Assembly (NCBI GenBank): GCA_037043455.1
Contig: JAWPHD010006788.1
Location: 1-64,000, forward strand
DNA: 64,000 nucleotides
Origin: Cyrtodaria siliqua
Taxonomy: Eukaryota; Mollusca; Bivalvia; Adapedonta; Hiatellidae
Direction of reading: 5' to 3'
Every line of letters starts with the position of its first letter. The stretch's first letter is position 1. The notes beneath the pieces are model-generated. The model did no database searches, was not told the origin of the DNA, and saw nothing but the letters and a program-made list of their open reading frames with translations. This document shows, piece after piece, positions 11,847 to 24,259 of this stretch. Position numbers and translations under genes: made by a program.

Positions 11847-12856
11847 CAGCTCATGCGAAACCCACACTTTGCTCTTTCACGCCGAGTGAGGAATGTACAA
11901 ATCGTGGACTTTGGACGATAAAACTACTCGAAGTGGGAATCAGCCACGCGAAAAGCTCTCCGCATAATTAAGCCACGATAGTTCGTGTAGACATACTCGG
12001 AGTACGCCGAATCGAAACTGCGCAGGTAAAAGGTGCAACTTTTTCTAATTGCGGTCATTTTAATGCATAATTATTCAACAACTTTAGAAAAAATCGAAGC
12101 AGAAGTCAATTTTACTTTTGTTTAGGTAAAGCGGATGTGGTAAAATTTGAATGCCCGGATTATGTATACGGAGTCACGACAGTTATATGGCGGTTCCTAT
12201 TACCGGCTTCGCGGCGAATAAACATAAAATTCAGTAATTATTATACTGAAAATTATAATTATATTATATAAATAATCTTTATTTGTAACAAATCTTTACT
12301 ATTCTGCTGTTTATTATTAATACATCGATAGGTCCTTTAGTTTGAAAAAAATTGTAAAGAATTCCGAGTCATAAACCCGTTGTTAGTGCCGCCTTGTTAA
12401 AAGGTACATACATGGCCAAGGATTACGGGTATTTATGTCGGTAGAAGAAGAAATGACTTTAGGACAACAGAAACGAACACAACTTGATTAAATGCATTAA
12501 AAGTTTGAAATTTATTCCTTGTATTTATCTGTCGTGTCAACTTTGCACAGAAAAGATCTCGGCGTCTCATTGTTTGTACTTTTTCTGGCCATTGGCTTTT
12601 TCAAGCGTGCTGTCGGAAAACTTCCCCCGATAAGTTGTCGGAACATTTAGATTTTTTCCAATAATAAATCACCACAGATGTGCACTCATGGTTAATTGGA
12701 TTCTACGCGGAGTAACCCGGAGTGTGATCACAACGAGTGACTCGAGAATGGCGTACTTTCGCCGAGTCCAAACACCGACTCGGCGTAGATTCACACGGCA
12801 CTCGATATGACCAAACTCGGCGAATCGAGTAAAGTGTGGGTTTCACGTGAGCTGTA
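11845..12856. mobile_element. 1.0-kb MITE with TA target site
   Basis: The left end CAGCTCATGCGAAACCCACACT is mirrored at the right end (reverse complement CAGCTCACGTGAAACCCACACT), each followed inwards by CGCCGAGT. TA flanks both ends (11,845-11,846 and 12,855-12,856), which is the Tc1/mariner signature. Several inverted CTCGGCG/CGCCGAG motifs repeat inside. No transposase frame is visible, so the element is non-autonomous. Confidence 0.75.
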
Positions 12857-13182
12857 CTGTATGTGTTGAATTTTAAGTTCTGCCTAGTTTCGTATTATGT
12901 CAAAAGAGTAATCTGTAACTGCTGAAAAAATGAGATAAATAGCGAAAATGTGCATATGCTTAACAGTAATGTCTTGTATTTAAATATGTTTAGATATATC
13001 AGTAATCAGGTGTGTCTTTACTATTAAGTGCAATGCATGTGTCTGTATAACAAAGCGTGATTATATCCCATGACATGATTATGTCGTTTTACGTTTTATA
13101 ATTGATCAGAAGATCTTTATGACGGCATACATATTAAACCTGAACCATTACAGTATATCAATTTAGATTTATTGCATTTCAG
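12857..13182. other. AT-rich sequence ending in a splice acceptor
   Basis: No feature until the last bases, where a pyrimidine-rich ATTGCATTTCAG (13,171-13,182) forms a good 3' splice site before the zinc-finger exon. Confidence 0.45.
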
Positions 13183-13548
13183 AAACCGCATTAGGACGAC
13201 ATTACAACATGCAAAGTCATCTTTAAATACGCGTGGATACATATACAGAACATATACCGTTCCATTGCACGGTGTGCAGCAAAGGATTAACAAAGACAGG
13301 TACTCTTAACAAACAAGGATACCATTTAAGTGTGGCTTGTGCAGTAAAGGATTTACCCAGTAGGGCAATCTTTAACACACGTGCACATACATATTGGAGA
13401 GACACTATTTACGTGTAGGGTTTGCAGTTAAGGATTTACCCAGTCAGACAGTCTTCAATAACACATGTGCATACATTCAGGCGAGACTTTTTTTTAGTGT
13501 AGCTTGTGAATTCAAGGATTTATCGAGTCAAGCAGACTTAACTATAAC
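13183..13548 (+). pseudogene. Degraded N-terminal C2H2 fingers
   Basis: This is the upstream part of the zinc-finger exon. Finger-like codons (HCTVCSKG near 13,266; an in-frame stop inside a finger near 13,360) continue in shifting frames up to the intact array. Each relic keeps the roughly 84-base finger period and CATACAT linker codons, but carries stops and frameshifts. The gene has therefore lost its first fingers, unless introns not visible here remove them. Confidence 0.65.
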
Positions 13549-14535
13549 ATGTACATACATACTGACGAGAAACCGTTTATTTGTAGATTGTGCAGTAGAG
13601 GATTTAACGTGTCAGGCGATCTTAAAAAACACATGGTTATACATACATACGAGAAACCATGTAAATGTATGATTTGCAGTAAAGGATTTATCAGTTCAGA
13701 CGGTCTAAAAAAACATATGCGCATACATACAGGCGAGAAACCTTTTAATTGTAGCATGTGTAGTAAAGGATTTACCGTGTCGGGCAATCTTAAAACACAC
13801 ATGCGCATACATGCAGGCGAGACACCATATACTTGTAGCGTGTGCAGTAAAGAATTTACCGAGTCAAGCAGTCTTAAAAGACACTTGCGTATGCATTCAG
13901 GAGAGAAACCATTTAAGTGTAGCGTGTGCAGTAAAGAATTTATCCAATGGAACCATCTTCAGAGACACAGACTCATTCATACAGGCGAAAAACCATTTAA
14001 GTGTAACTTGTGCAGTAAAGTGTTTATCCAGGTAAGTCATCTTAATAGGCACATGTTCATACATACGGGCGAGACACCATTTAAATGTGGCTTGTGCAGT
14101 AAAGGATTCGCCCTGGCATTCAGTCTCAAAATACATATGCGCATACATACAGGCGAGACACCATATACGTGTAGAGCTTGCAATAAAGGATTTAACCAGT
14201 CAGGCGGTCTTCAAAAACACATGCGCATACATACCGGCGAGAAACCGTTTAAGTGTAGCGTGTGCAATAAAGGATTCACCGAGTCAGGGAGTCTTAAAAA
14301 TCATAGGCGCATACATACAGGAGAGACATCATTTAAATGTATGTTGTGCAGTAAAGGATTTAACCAGTCCTGCAATCTTAAACGACACATGCGCATACAT
14401 ACAGGCGAGACACCATATAAGTGTAGGGTTTGCAGTAAAGGATTTACTCGCACAAACAGTCTTCAAAAACACATGCTCATACATACAGGGGATACACCGT
14501 TTAATTGTAACATGCACAGTGAAGACATCAACTAA
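13549..14535 (+). CDS. C2H2 zinc-finger array protein (11 fingers)
   Basis: The 328-aa frame consists of eleven consecutive C2H2 fingers of 28 residues each (C-x2-C-x12-H-x3-H) and a truncated twelfth that ends FNCNMHSEDIN. It is a likely sequence-specific DNA-binding nuclear protein. Linkers are mostly TGETP or TGEKP; the TGETP form dominates, as in the paralogue at 32,146. No KRAB, BTB, SCAN or other effector domain is encoded here. The first ATG lies inside a linker, so the true start is probably in an upstream exon or in the degraded region. More broken fingers follow to about 14,760. The array is intact, but the gene as a whole may be a pseudogene. Confidence 0.75.
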   Translation: MYIHTDEKPFICRLCSRGFNVSGDLKKHMVIHTYEKPCKCMICSKGFISSDGLKKHMRIHTGEKPFNCSMCSKGFTVSGNLKTHMRIHAGETPYTCSVCSKEFTESSSLKRHLRMHSGEKPFKCSVCSKEFIQWNHLQRHRLIHTGEKPFKCNLCSKVFIQVSHLNRHMFIHTGETPFKCGLCSKGFALAFSLKIHMRIHTGETPYTCRACNKGFNQSGGLQKHMRIHTGEKPFKCSVCNKGFTESGSLKNHRRIHTGETSFKCMLCSKGFNQSCNLKRHMRIHTGETPYKCRVCSKGFTRTNSLQKHMLIHTGDTPFNCNMHSEDIN

Positions 14536-14760
14536 TGGTAGCTTGTGCAGAAAAGAATTTACCGAGCCAGGCAGTCATAAAACAGGTCCTATTACAAACA
14601 GGCGAGACACCAGTTAAGTGTAGCTAGCGCACCAAAGAAGTTAGACATTCCATTCACCGTTAAAGGCACATGCTTCTAAGCCACCTGCTCAGCCACTTAA
14701 GTGTAGCGTATGAAACAAAGGATTCACACGGTCATTATGTTTATAAGTACAGACGATAAC
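14536..14760 (+). pseudogene. Degraded C-terminal C2H2 fingers
   Basis: After the stop, finger-like DNA continues (GTAGCTTGTGCAGAAAAGAAT near 14,550, and GCTAGCGCACCAAAGAAG near 14,622) with frame changes and missing cysteine/histidine codons. The array was once longer. Confidence 0.6.
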
Positions 14761-14764
14761 GTCC

Positions 14765-15700
14765 GTTATGTGTAACAGTGTTTAAAAAGATGATCTTTAT
14801 TATTCTCATACATGCACGCAGATGCGAGATAGCATGTAATAATAGCCTGTTAATTACAGTATTTGCCATTTTATGTTAAACAATACATACATTCATTTAC
14901 CCACAGTATAATACCACAATGTAAAACCATGTAAAACCACAAGAGATAAAACGCTTACATCTAAAAAGAATCTATTTAGATGTGAGAGTTTTATCTTGTA
15001 ATTTTACATTCGGTACAACATATAAAACCATACAAGCTATGATGTTCGTAGCTGTATTTTATGGAAATTAACATGTGCAACAGCAAGTTTTACTCTAGGC
15101 AAGTAGACATACATTACACACTGTTTACACATAATTAATTTGTGCATTGGCATAATTCACATATAGCACGTGCTCATGTGCCAGTCCCCTTTTTTGTGTT
15201 TAATATAAAAAAACGAAACAAAACAAGATAAAGAAATTAGATTTGACGCATGTATTGCAGATGTTTCGTCAATAATAAAAGGAAACGGATAATTCTTAAT
15301 TACCTCCTTTTTAACTGAATATCGTTTGAAATTCAAATAACTGTAATTCAGCGTTAACATAAATATTTCGAAAATTTCTTTCAAAATAATTTTAGTTGGC
15401 ATATTTAGAATTAAGAACGAAAACTGCACTAATTCAAAGTACTTAACTAAACCATATGTTATACAATTATATATTAAGTGTTATAATTTTTTTCTTAAAA
15501 AACAGTGAAAGCTTTAACATGTGTTCATGAATCAGAGCAGACGATTTAAGCTCGTTAGTTTGCAGTTCAACCGTATCTCTAATCAAGCTTGAAATACACA
15601 AAACAAACAGAATATTATTGACAAGTAATCAGACAGTTTAAACGTGTTTAATTTCTTAAATTTGTCAGGAATAAATCCAAGCTGAGTCTCATTTGAGGCT
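14765..15700. other. No gene seen
   Basis: AT-rich intergenic DNA. A minus-strand 90-aa frame (15,157-15,429) has no recognisable motif and is probably chance. Confidence 0.5.
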
Positions 15701-15704
15701 TTGA

Positions 15705-17125
15705 ACTGAAAGGTTCCGCCTTAATTTCATTAAGCGATGGGAATGCTTATAATAGCAGGATTGTATAACTGATTTCGATAATAAAACATGTTTAAAAAAA
15801 AAATCACTGAAAATATGCGATAACCTGTTTTAAATTACCTTTTAAATGTTTTAATTTTACAATATGCAAACTTTTTAAGCCGCAATTAAGGTTTTATTTC
15901 ATACCCCAGTCCCCAGCCAACCCCGTTTTCGCTTCTTGGAGAAGGGATTGGATGGGGTATGAACGTTGATACTCGTACCACGTAATGAGTAGTAATTGGG
16001 TATGTATCAAGCAGATATCTACCCAGAATACACTCGTTCCTCATCTGACTCTGTCAACGTCAAAGGAAGTAGGGCGAACGGTTAGGTCACGTGATTATTC
16101 AAAAAAGTTATGACGATGTTTATAATAAATCCTTTTGCGTGATCTGCAAAGATAAAATACAGACCTATATTAAATAATTCAATTTTTATTTCTATGAATT
16201 ATATTTTTTTAGTAATGTTCTACTATCGAGCTTCGGTTTGAATTGTTTACATATGCGTTTCGATTGAGGACACCTAATTACGTATTATTTTTGTAGTAAA
16301 ACAGTCCCGATTAAAACTAAATTGTTTCATGCATTATTTAAATCTTTGCAACATCTTATTTGCAGATATTCTGAAAATTATATTTACACAATAAATAAAT
16401 AAGTTTCAGGCAAACATATTCCAATTTAACAGGTTTTACCAAAATCTCGTAATTTAGTAGTTAGCAGAGATATATATGAGTGCAAGGAACGATAACTCTG
16501 CGTGGAGATTGCAAGAAGACATTCTACCATTACCGACCTTTTAATAATTGTACATTGTACGATGATATCCGGTATGAACTTTTCCAAGCGGCTTCGCTTA
16601 TCGACAATTCATTTTATACTTTTCTGCCATCGGACAAATGGGGTTTTCTTATGAAAAATGAAAAACTTCAATTTAAAATATCTTCAGCGCTATGTAAAAT
16701 GAACAGAAGGAGAAGTACCATAATAATCTATTTTATTTTAATGTTTTCAAATTCTAAGTTATTATATTTTAAACTTTTTGTAAACTCCATAATGTTTGAT
16801 ATTTCTTAAGAATGAGTGTTATCTAGATTTTATTACACCCAAAATAACACGCACATTACATGGTCCTAGTATTAACTTTCATACCCCATCCAATCCCTTC
16901 TCCAAGAAGCGAAAATGGGGTTGGCTGGGGTATGAAATAAAACCTTAATTTTAACTTTTAATAATTTAATAGGTAACATTTAATAGGTAATTTTAAAAAA
17001 GTTATCACATTTTTTTCAGTAAAAAATGTTTTTAAACATGTTTAATTGTAGAAATATCCATTATAAAAGCATTATAATATAAAGCTTTCCAATCGCTTAA
17101 TGGAATTAAGGCGGGACTACGTAAT
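15705..17125. repeat. Long inverted repeat, 250-bp arms
   Basis: The left arm (about 15,705-15,965) and right arm (about 16,875-17,125) are reverse complements with indels. Landmarks are CCGCCTTAATTTCATTAAGCG against CGCTTAATGGAATTAAGGCGG, and TTCATACCCCAGCCAACCCC-type ends with GGAGAAGGGATTGGATGGGG. The spacer of about 910 bases has one 109-aa frame (16,480-16,809) that I do not recognise. It could be a foldback transposon or an inverted duplication. Confidence 0.75.
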
Positions 17126-17129
17126 GAAT

Positions 17130-17485
17130 CGACATGTTATGGAATCGGCTTTAACGAACAGTTAGTTTGCAAATCCTTTAAAAATAGAAAGAATCTTAAT
17201 ATAACTTAAATCTCGATTAAACGTAGACAAATTAAATTGTCTTAAGCTTATGCTAACTGTTCGTTATGCATGTTTTATGTTTTAGCTGTATTTTTAATTT
17301 ACATGCATTGCTTTGTATAAATTAATGCCTCATACTCATAGGCCGATATCGGCCCAAAATCTCATATATTTTAATATGTTGTACTGAACCTTGTGTATGC
17401 CATATGATGATTTGTGACACTTTAATAAACATTTATCTTCTTCTCTGCTTCATATTCTTAGGTGGGTACGTAAGACTTTTGACTA

Positions 17486-17486
<1 letters not shown>
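17130..17486. other. No gene seen
   Basis: AT-rich spacer with no supported feature. Confidence 0.5.

Positions 17487-17527
<41 letters not shown>
17487..17527. repeat. (TA)n microsatellite
   Basis: About 20 uninterrupted TA dinucleotides. Confidence 0.97.
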
Positions 17528-17535
<8 letters not shown>

Positions 17536-17943
17536 GTTCATGTATGGTATAGTTTAGAAATTAGTATAATAATTCAGAAATACTACAACTGTGTATGTTA
17601 TAGATCTAAATGTGTTTAACTGTATTCACTTTCCCAAATTATATGTTGTCCCTAAATGCTGACCTAAACATCTTATTAATAAGATACGTGGAATAACCGA
17701 AAAACATTTTATAGAACAAAGAACAATATGAACGAACGAATGAACGAACAATGAATTAATGAACTAACGCATGAATCGATGAATGAAGAATTTAATGTGA
17801 ATAAATGATCGAACGAACGAATGGATAATTGATCATAGGAAAGAATGTGTAGTTGGATATGTTCACGTATGTTGTTATACTGTAGCATTACATGTTTGTA
17901 TCGTTTTATGTACATACTGAGTACAATTATATATATATATATA

Positions 17944-18131
17944 GAGGATCTTAAACGAGTTTCCATTTCATATAAGATTTATGAAATGAGTTATGAATTA
18001 TTTTAATTTTAACGAGCCTTTTGGCGAGTTAAAATTAAAAATAATTCATAACGAGTTTCATAAATCTTATATGGAATGGGAACGAGTTTCATAAATCTTA
18101 TATGGAATGGGAACGAGTTTAAGATCCTTTT
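17944..18131. mobile_element. Palindromic foldback MITE
   Basis: The sequence is nearly a perfect inverted repeat around CGAGCCTTTTGGCGAG. Ends are AGGATCTTAAACGAGTTTC and its complement near 18,115-18,128. The right arm carries a tandem duplication of about 33 bases (CGAGTTTCATAAATCTTAT twice). No coding potential. Confidence 0.8.
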
Positions 18132-18139
18132 TATCACAT

Positions 18140-18615
18140 AACATTGCAATCAAATTAAAGATTAATTCAGATGGACATAGAACCGCCACGACGACAGACA
18201 CACTTTAGCGCCAAAACGTCATACAATATGTGACGTCGTAACGCCGCGTCTCACACATAACGTTGCGTATAAAAGAGTTCGAGTTTTACCGCTTTACAAA
18301 ATAGCAGTTTACGCCAACTTTTTAACAAACCAACAACAATGTTTTGTATAACGTGCATTATTTTTATAAGCTGTCACAAATAATAAGTTTATGACTCAGA
18401 TGTGGGTGAATTTGTAATAAATAAAATAGTTTCAGTTAATAAACTTGCGTAGTGTTACAGGTTTAACTCAACCAATCAAAATCGTTCCAGGTTGTATTAC
18501 ACGTGTGTCATACAGTAGAATATTAAATGGGTGTTCGACACTGCTAACAAGGGACGTTATGTGATAAATATATATATGAAAAAGAGAATAAATATATATG
18601 CTGTCCCACGTTTTA
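18140..18615. other. No gene seen
   Basis: AT-rich spacer with no supported feature. Confidence 0.5.
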
Positions 18616-18654
18616 AGTATATATCATGTATATAATGTATTTAACGCTTTACTT

Positions 18655-18865
18655 TCTTGGAAACGTGGCTCCATCGTAAATGTGGTGCCTACTATAGAAT
18701 TTGCAGCAACTCTGCATTTCTGCAGGTTAGAAGGATCTAGGCTCATTTCCCATATTGTATCTTGATGTAAATGGAGGATGGGCCAGGCAAGTTCATTCCT
18801 GTTAAGCGCCGAATAATCTTTCATGTGTTGGTGCGCCGTAAAATCCAATTCAATTATAATTCAAT
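18655..18865 (+). repeat. SINE 3' region, third family (copy 1)
   Basis: Shares with 30,017-30,207 the blocks AACGTGGCTCCA, TTTGCAGCA(A/G)CTCTGCA, GGTTAGAAGG, ATGGAGGATG and TGTGTTGGTGCGCC, and ends in an ATTCA-type tail. The divergence between copies suggests old insertions. Confidence 0.65.
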
Positions 18866-19004
18866 TTTTTACTTTCTAAAAAGCATTCAAATAAAGCCCA
18901 CCAAATGCATACTGTTGTCTCATATACATTTTTTTGATCGCTGCTATTGTCCGAATCTGTCATTATGCACATGTACGAACGCATATTTTGGGTTAGAGTT
19001 ACCT

Positions 19005-20560
19005 ATTTCGTAAAGCCTGTGTCACATACTTGACACATGAATCTGTTATTTCCAGTGTGGACTACCATATGCCCTTTTAGACTTGATTTGTGTGCAGCAG
19101 ACATCTCACATTCTGTTTTTCTACGCGATGTGTACGCATATATATATGGTGGATAAAGTTTGGTGATCGTGTAAACTTAAGCCTTTGCCACATATTTGAC
19201 ATATGGATCTGGTTTCTCTAGTGTGGACTACCATATGCCTTTTGGATTTGATTTGTGTGCAACAGACATCTCACATTCTGTACATTGGACATGTTTGTCT
19301 CCAGTATGTTGGTCAGATTATAAGAATCGTTCATGGGTATCCGGTGGAGATAGGGAATTCCAACCCGAGGTATAGCCTTTTTTGCAGAGCATCGGTTTCG
19401 ATTTAAACAGTTATACCGATGGTTGGAATTTCCCTATCTGAACTGGATACCCTTGATTTATTATTGTTCTTTCATACCATTTATATTCTGCGCGTTGACG
19501 TTGCCAACAACTAAAGTTTTGCATGTTTATTTACACAATGACGTCATGCAACTGTCGTTGTTTATATCAGCACGTGAATTTTATCTTCCTACATGTGTAA
19601 ATCAGGCTTTCCATCACCCATGTAAAACGCGGATAATCGTATCCGGTGTGCAAGAAATGATGATTGAATAAAACCTTTGTCACATATCTGACATTTGAAT
19701 CGTTTCTGACTAGTATGTACTACCAAATGCATTTTGAGAGTTGATTTGCGTGCAAAAGACATCTCACATGTTGTACACTGAACTGGTTTCTCTCCAGTAT
19801 GTTTACGCGTGTGTTGGGTAAGATCTGGTGATTGCATAAAGCTGTTTCACACACCTGGCATTTGAATTGTTTCTCTCCAGTATGAATAAGCATGTGTCGG
19901 TTAAGACTTGAACAATTCGCAAACCAACTGTCACATACTGTGCATTTGATTTGTTTCTCTCCAGTGTGTATACCCATACGTTTGGCAAGAGCCGATGATT
20001 TGGTAAATAACTTGTCACACACTTCGCATACAGTATCTGTAACCATGTGATGGGTAATACTTGTTAATTTCACAAACACCTTATCACAGACATGACATTT
20101 GAACTGCTTCTCACCAGTATGTTTTTGCATATGTTGGGTAAGATTTGGTGATCGTGTACAGTTTTTGTCACATACTTGACATATGACCGTTTTTCTCTAG
20201 TGTGTACTTCCATATGCGTGTTACGATTCGATTTGTTGCCAAAATATATATCACATTATGCACACTGAAATTTTTTCCATCCAGTATGTGCACGCATATG
20301 TTGGGTTAGATATGACGATTGCGTAAAACCATTGTCACATACATGACATATGAATCGCTTCTCTCCAGTATGTACTAGCATGTGTTAGATCAAACCAGAT
20401 GATTGGGCAAACCTCTTGTCACAAAGCTGACATTTGAATCTATTCTCGCCGGTGTGAAAACCATATGAATGATGAGAGTTTATTTTTATGCCAACGACAA
20501 CTCGCACTCTGTTCATCTAAACGGTTTCTCTCCAGTATGTACATTTGAATCGTTTTTCTT
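19005..20560 (-). pseudogene. Decayed C2H2 zinc-finger cluster
   Basis: The minus strand carries about a dozen finger relics. The best pieces are 20,130-19,720 (residues KCHVCDKVFVKLTSITHH, KCTVCDSWFANCSSL) and 19,837-19,589 (QCTTCEMSFARKSTLKMH, KCQICDKGFIQSSFL), which lie in different frames, with a frameshift near 19,830. Further fingers upstream (20,150-20,560) and downstream (19,005-19,300) are broken by stops. Finger linkers are TGEKQ/TGEKP rather than the TGETP of the two plus-strand arrays, so this is a separate family member. An inverted-repeat element sits inside it near 19,330. Confidence 0.8.
19328..19455. mobile_element. Short inverted-repeat insert in zinc-finger pseudogene
   Basis: GGGTATCCGGTGGAGATAGGG near 19,335 pairs with CCCTATCTGAACTGGATACCC near 19,432. 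AATTCCAACC and GGTTGGAATT lie inside. The insert interrupts the row of finger relics. Exact ends are not resolved. Confidence 0.55.
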
Positions 20561-20599
20561 CAGTCTGAACATTCATATCCCTCTGTTCAGATCCTAATC

Positions 20600-21120
20600 T
20601 CTAGTGTAAACACATATTACTAGATAAACAATAACCTACCGTCTCTTTCCCTTTTTTTGGCGAAAACGGGTATTACCGTTTTCAGCCATATGCTATCTCT
20701 CATAGACCGGATACTTCGTTTAAGTGCACCACGCTGATGTTATTATAATTTTCAAGACCAGACCTATTTTATTGAACGCAGTATCTCAGTCCGAGGATTT
20801 GTCTAGTTTTATATTTGATTCTGAAACGAAACATATATATTATATGTATAATAATTAACCTAATATTCACGTTGTGGATATTAAGTTAACCGCTTAGGTG
20901 ACAACCCGTATACATCAACTTTGATTTTGTTGCATGTACCATTACACAACACACTCAATGCATCTGAGTTTGGATACTGAGTTGACGTTTGTTAGTATCA
21001 ATTTGTAATGCTCTGTGTTTGACCACTGAGTTAACAGTTCTACACGTTGGAAGCGATAATACTTGTTTGGTACCGTATACACAGGGTTCTCAATAGACGC
21101 GTACACACGTGTTTTGACGC
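20600..21120. other. No gene seen
   Basis: AT-rich spacer with no supported feature. Confidence 0.5.
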
Positions 21121-21130
21121 ATGGAAATTC

Positions 21131-21210
21131 TTTTTAAAACAAACTCCTTTTAGTCATGGTCTGGATAATACAGTCCACCATACCATGACTAAAAGGAGTT
21201 TGTTTAAAAA
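21131..21210. repeat. 30-bp hairpin
   Basis: The arm AACAAACTCCTTTTAGTCAT (in 21,131-21,160) is mirrored by ATGACTAAAAGGAGTTTGTT (in 21,182-21,210) across a 21-base loop. It may be a very small foldback element. Confidence 0.7.
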
Positions 21211-21526
21211 ATATTTTTTAAGGTACTTGTATTTATATTTGTGTCTTGTGGTTGGTGAATCAGATTGGATATACATTTGACACAAAAAGCCTACTTGGCA
21301 ATTTAACCGTGTTTTCTTGACAGCTGACTGGCGTTCAAATTTGTTTTTCTGATATTTTTTTTCATTCTACCTTTTTTCAAACGAATCTGTTAAATTAAAT
21401 AATCCTTGTTCATTTTGTTGTAAATATCTTGCTACTTTTTGTAGCGTTATGGCATTTTTTATTAAACAACGTTTTCTTAAAGAGACCGTTAAACGCGTCA
21501 AGAACTGTGCGTTGTATCGTCATCTT

Positions 21527-22440
21527 TGACCGGACAGATTATTGACCATATGATGACGTCTACTTAAATGCTGAAACTTTAAGGACGGTAACGTTTGATG
21601 TTTGTATCCAGTCTTATCCTTATGCTTAGCCTGTCTTATTTTGGCTATGCCTTTGATTTAAGAAACATATCTGTACATACCGGTTAAGTGATGGTTAATA
21701 ATACTATTACCCTCCAGTGTGATTATTTTGTTAATATTGTTTTGTTTGGGTATACCTTTTGTTACAACTGGAAACTCTGTCAATCCAAATAGTATCTCAT
21801 AACTACAATAAATTATTATAACAATACATAATTAATACAATACATGGACTCTTTAAAGATCTGTGCACCATTGTCGTAAACATGAATTCTCATAATGCAC
21901 GAAACGAACATTACATTTAAATAATGTATATTGCTTGTCATGCTATTGTGTGTTGTTATATGCATTACACGTATTACTTTGTGACACTGTTACGTCATTG
22001 TGTCTATTTTGAGTATTTGTTGAAGTATTAATCACATGCTCATGTGTCTTATCAGGCATAATGCATGAACTATTATGAAAATTGTAAGGTCTACGGCGGG
22101 ATGCCCTCGACCCGTCCTAGACCTATTGACGAGGATAATAAAACAATTCTTCTTCTTAACACATATCCTGCACTTAATAGTACATGTTTGTGTTGCTCTG
22201 GCAGTGTGGCTTTCTCGTCTTTTGTTTTATATTCATATATGCATGATCATATTTGTGTTATACTTCTATTGCCTATTAATTCTGTCTAATTTGTTAGGGA
22301 TATAGCCTGGCGGGGATTTCTTCATTTACATGTCCCGTTTTATTTGGATGACCTTAGGGTAAGAGTGAGGATAGGTACATCCTAAAATCTGTTTTAAACC
22401 CCTAGTGGCTTGTTTGCCACTAATAGTGGGGCAGATTGGT
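21527..22440 (+). pseudogene. Penelope-like element 3' remnant
   Basis: The stretch at 21,527-21,615 (GACCGGACAG, TGATGACGTCTAC, GTAACGTTTGATGTTTGT) aligns by eye with the coding end and 3' UTR of the element at 42,689-42,755. The stretch at about 22,190-22,440 (GGCGGGGATTTCTT, GGTAAGAGTGAGG, CCCCTAGTGGC) aligns with 42,840-43,065. The middle is rearranged or replaced. This is a second, 5'-truncated member of the family that split the viral integrase. Confidence 0.7.
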
Positions 22441-22760
22441 GAACAAAATTGTGCATTATTTGACAAAAGCACCATACTTTGCACATAGCTAGACAATACC
22501 ATTCTGAAAAGATTTGGCTATGGATCCACGTCAGATTTTCAAAATGGCCGCCATTTTCAAAATGGCCACCAAATACGTAATATAATAATCAATTGAACAT
22601 ATATGTATCGGGTTTTAACAAAGTATATTATAGTAATCACATCAAATTCCATAAAATAATAGACAAAATGTCATGACATATTATCTGGGTATATTTTAAG
22701 TACAAAATGGCTACCATTTTCAAAATGGCCGCCAAAACCTGTTGAACATGACAAAAAGTG
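22441..22760. repeat. ATGGCCGCCATTTT-rich repeat
   Basis: CAAAATGGCCGCC and CCATTTTCAAAATGGCC occur as local inverted/direct copies near 22,543 and 22,707. This looks like a dispersed repeat. No open frame. Confidence 0.4.
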
Positions 22761-24214
22761 TAATTCATTTAATAGTTGTTTGTTAGAAAGTAATTAATAT
22801 GTTTTCACTCAGTTTTCTTGACATGGTATTTGTTTGTCAATATTGCAATAAAGAGTTATTTAGAGGCACCCTATGGTTAAGGTATTAAGGGATTTACAGG
22901 TTTAAATCAAATTTCACTTCGGATTGACTGCGTTTTTAAAGCGTTTTGACATTTCTGAAGGGTACTAAAAATAATCTTCTTATCAGAAACTGTCAGTTCA
23001 TTATACAATATATTTAATATAATTTATCTGACTTGGTAAAACTTATCCAGACAAAACAAGTAAACCAAAACCGAACGCGAACACATTTTATGCTAAACTA
23101 GTTGCCGAGCAGAAACAACGGAATTCGCCTGACACCCAATGTGAAGATCATAATGGCATTTTACGTTGATGCCTTCATATTTAATGGAGGCACTTAAAAC
23201 ATCGGAGACTTGTTTGAATACAATAGATGGACCAATGCCCTTGTGGCAAATGTAAAATTAGCTGACCATGTGTAGATTTCTTTTTGAAATAATCAAATGT
23301 ATCAGGGAATGCTCGTCAAGTGATTACCATACTCATGGTAAACCGGGCTTACAATTATTTCACTGTGAGTGTGAGCAAGGTATGCCGACCATTTAGCTTT
23401 GCACATGACGATCATAAAGAGAAACCAAAGGTTCGCAATTGCAGTTTAAATCTTAGTCACCTATGTGTGAGATACACTTCATTAGTGTTGTCTCATCAAT
23501 ACCCATTGAACCAGCTCAGAAACAGAAAATAAGACCATAAAAGAAGATGGAGGTGCAGTAGGTGCTGAAAACACATCGCATCTTGATGATCTCTGAACCA
23601 AAATATGGCCTGAATTATCTGTTAATTTCAGTTATTGCAATAATTCATCAAGCGCTGCCAAAGAAAGGACTCCGATCTTTGCCATCATGCATAAGTTAAT
23701 AATGTTCATACTAGTAAGACAGATTGAATGACACAGTAGAGGAATTAGCAAAATATATTCAAGGACAATACTGATGATTTACTGGTGCTTGACTTGCATT
23801 ACATAGAATACTCTTGTGTGACAGAAATTGTTCAACAAATAGGTAACATATGTCATGTAAAGCATGACCCATTTGTAACTGAGCTTATAGACGACATAAC
23901 CAGGTCACTTTTTAAACAGATAAACCAGAACACGTACTTCCTTAGTGATCACCAACTTACGACAAATTCTATAACTTGCTTTCTCCTCTCGCATATATAT
24001 GAATCATATAAGGTTTGGATAAAGGTTCATCTGGTGTCTCACCAGCCCTTTCTGACTTTGGAAAACTTATTTGGATTTTAAGCAGACTATACGAGCTCCT
24101 TTACAATGCCGTTGTATGCATGCAAAACATTAGTAAATATGATTAGCAGTTCATTTACACGTTGTTGAATGTCACTTGCAGAAAGTTTAATAGGGCATAC
24201 ATCAGCCATGATGA

Positions 24215-24215
<1 letters not shown>
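22761..24215. other. No recognisable gene; possibly decayed repeat
   Basis: Short frames (23,320-23,532 and 23,785-24,081) have protein-like composition but no motif I recognise and no splice or start context. They may be remains of an old mobile element. Confidence 0.35.

Positions 24216-24219
<4 letters not shown>

Positions 24220-24256
<37 letters not shown>
24220..24256. repeat. (TA)n microsatellite
   Basis: About 18 uninterrupted TA units. Confidence 0.97.
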
Positions 24257-24259
<3 letters not shown>

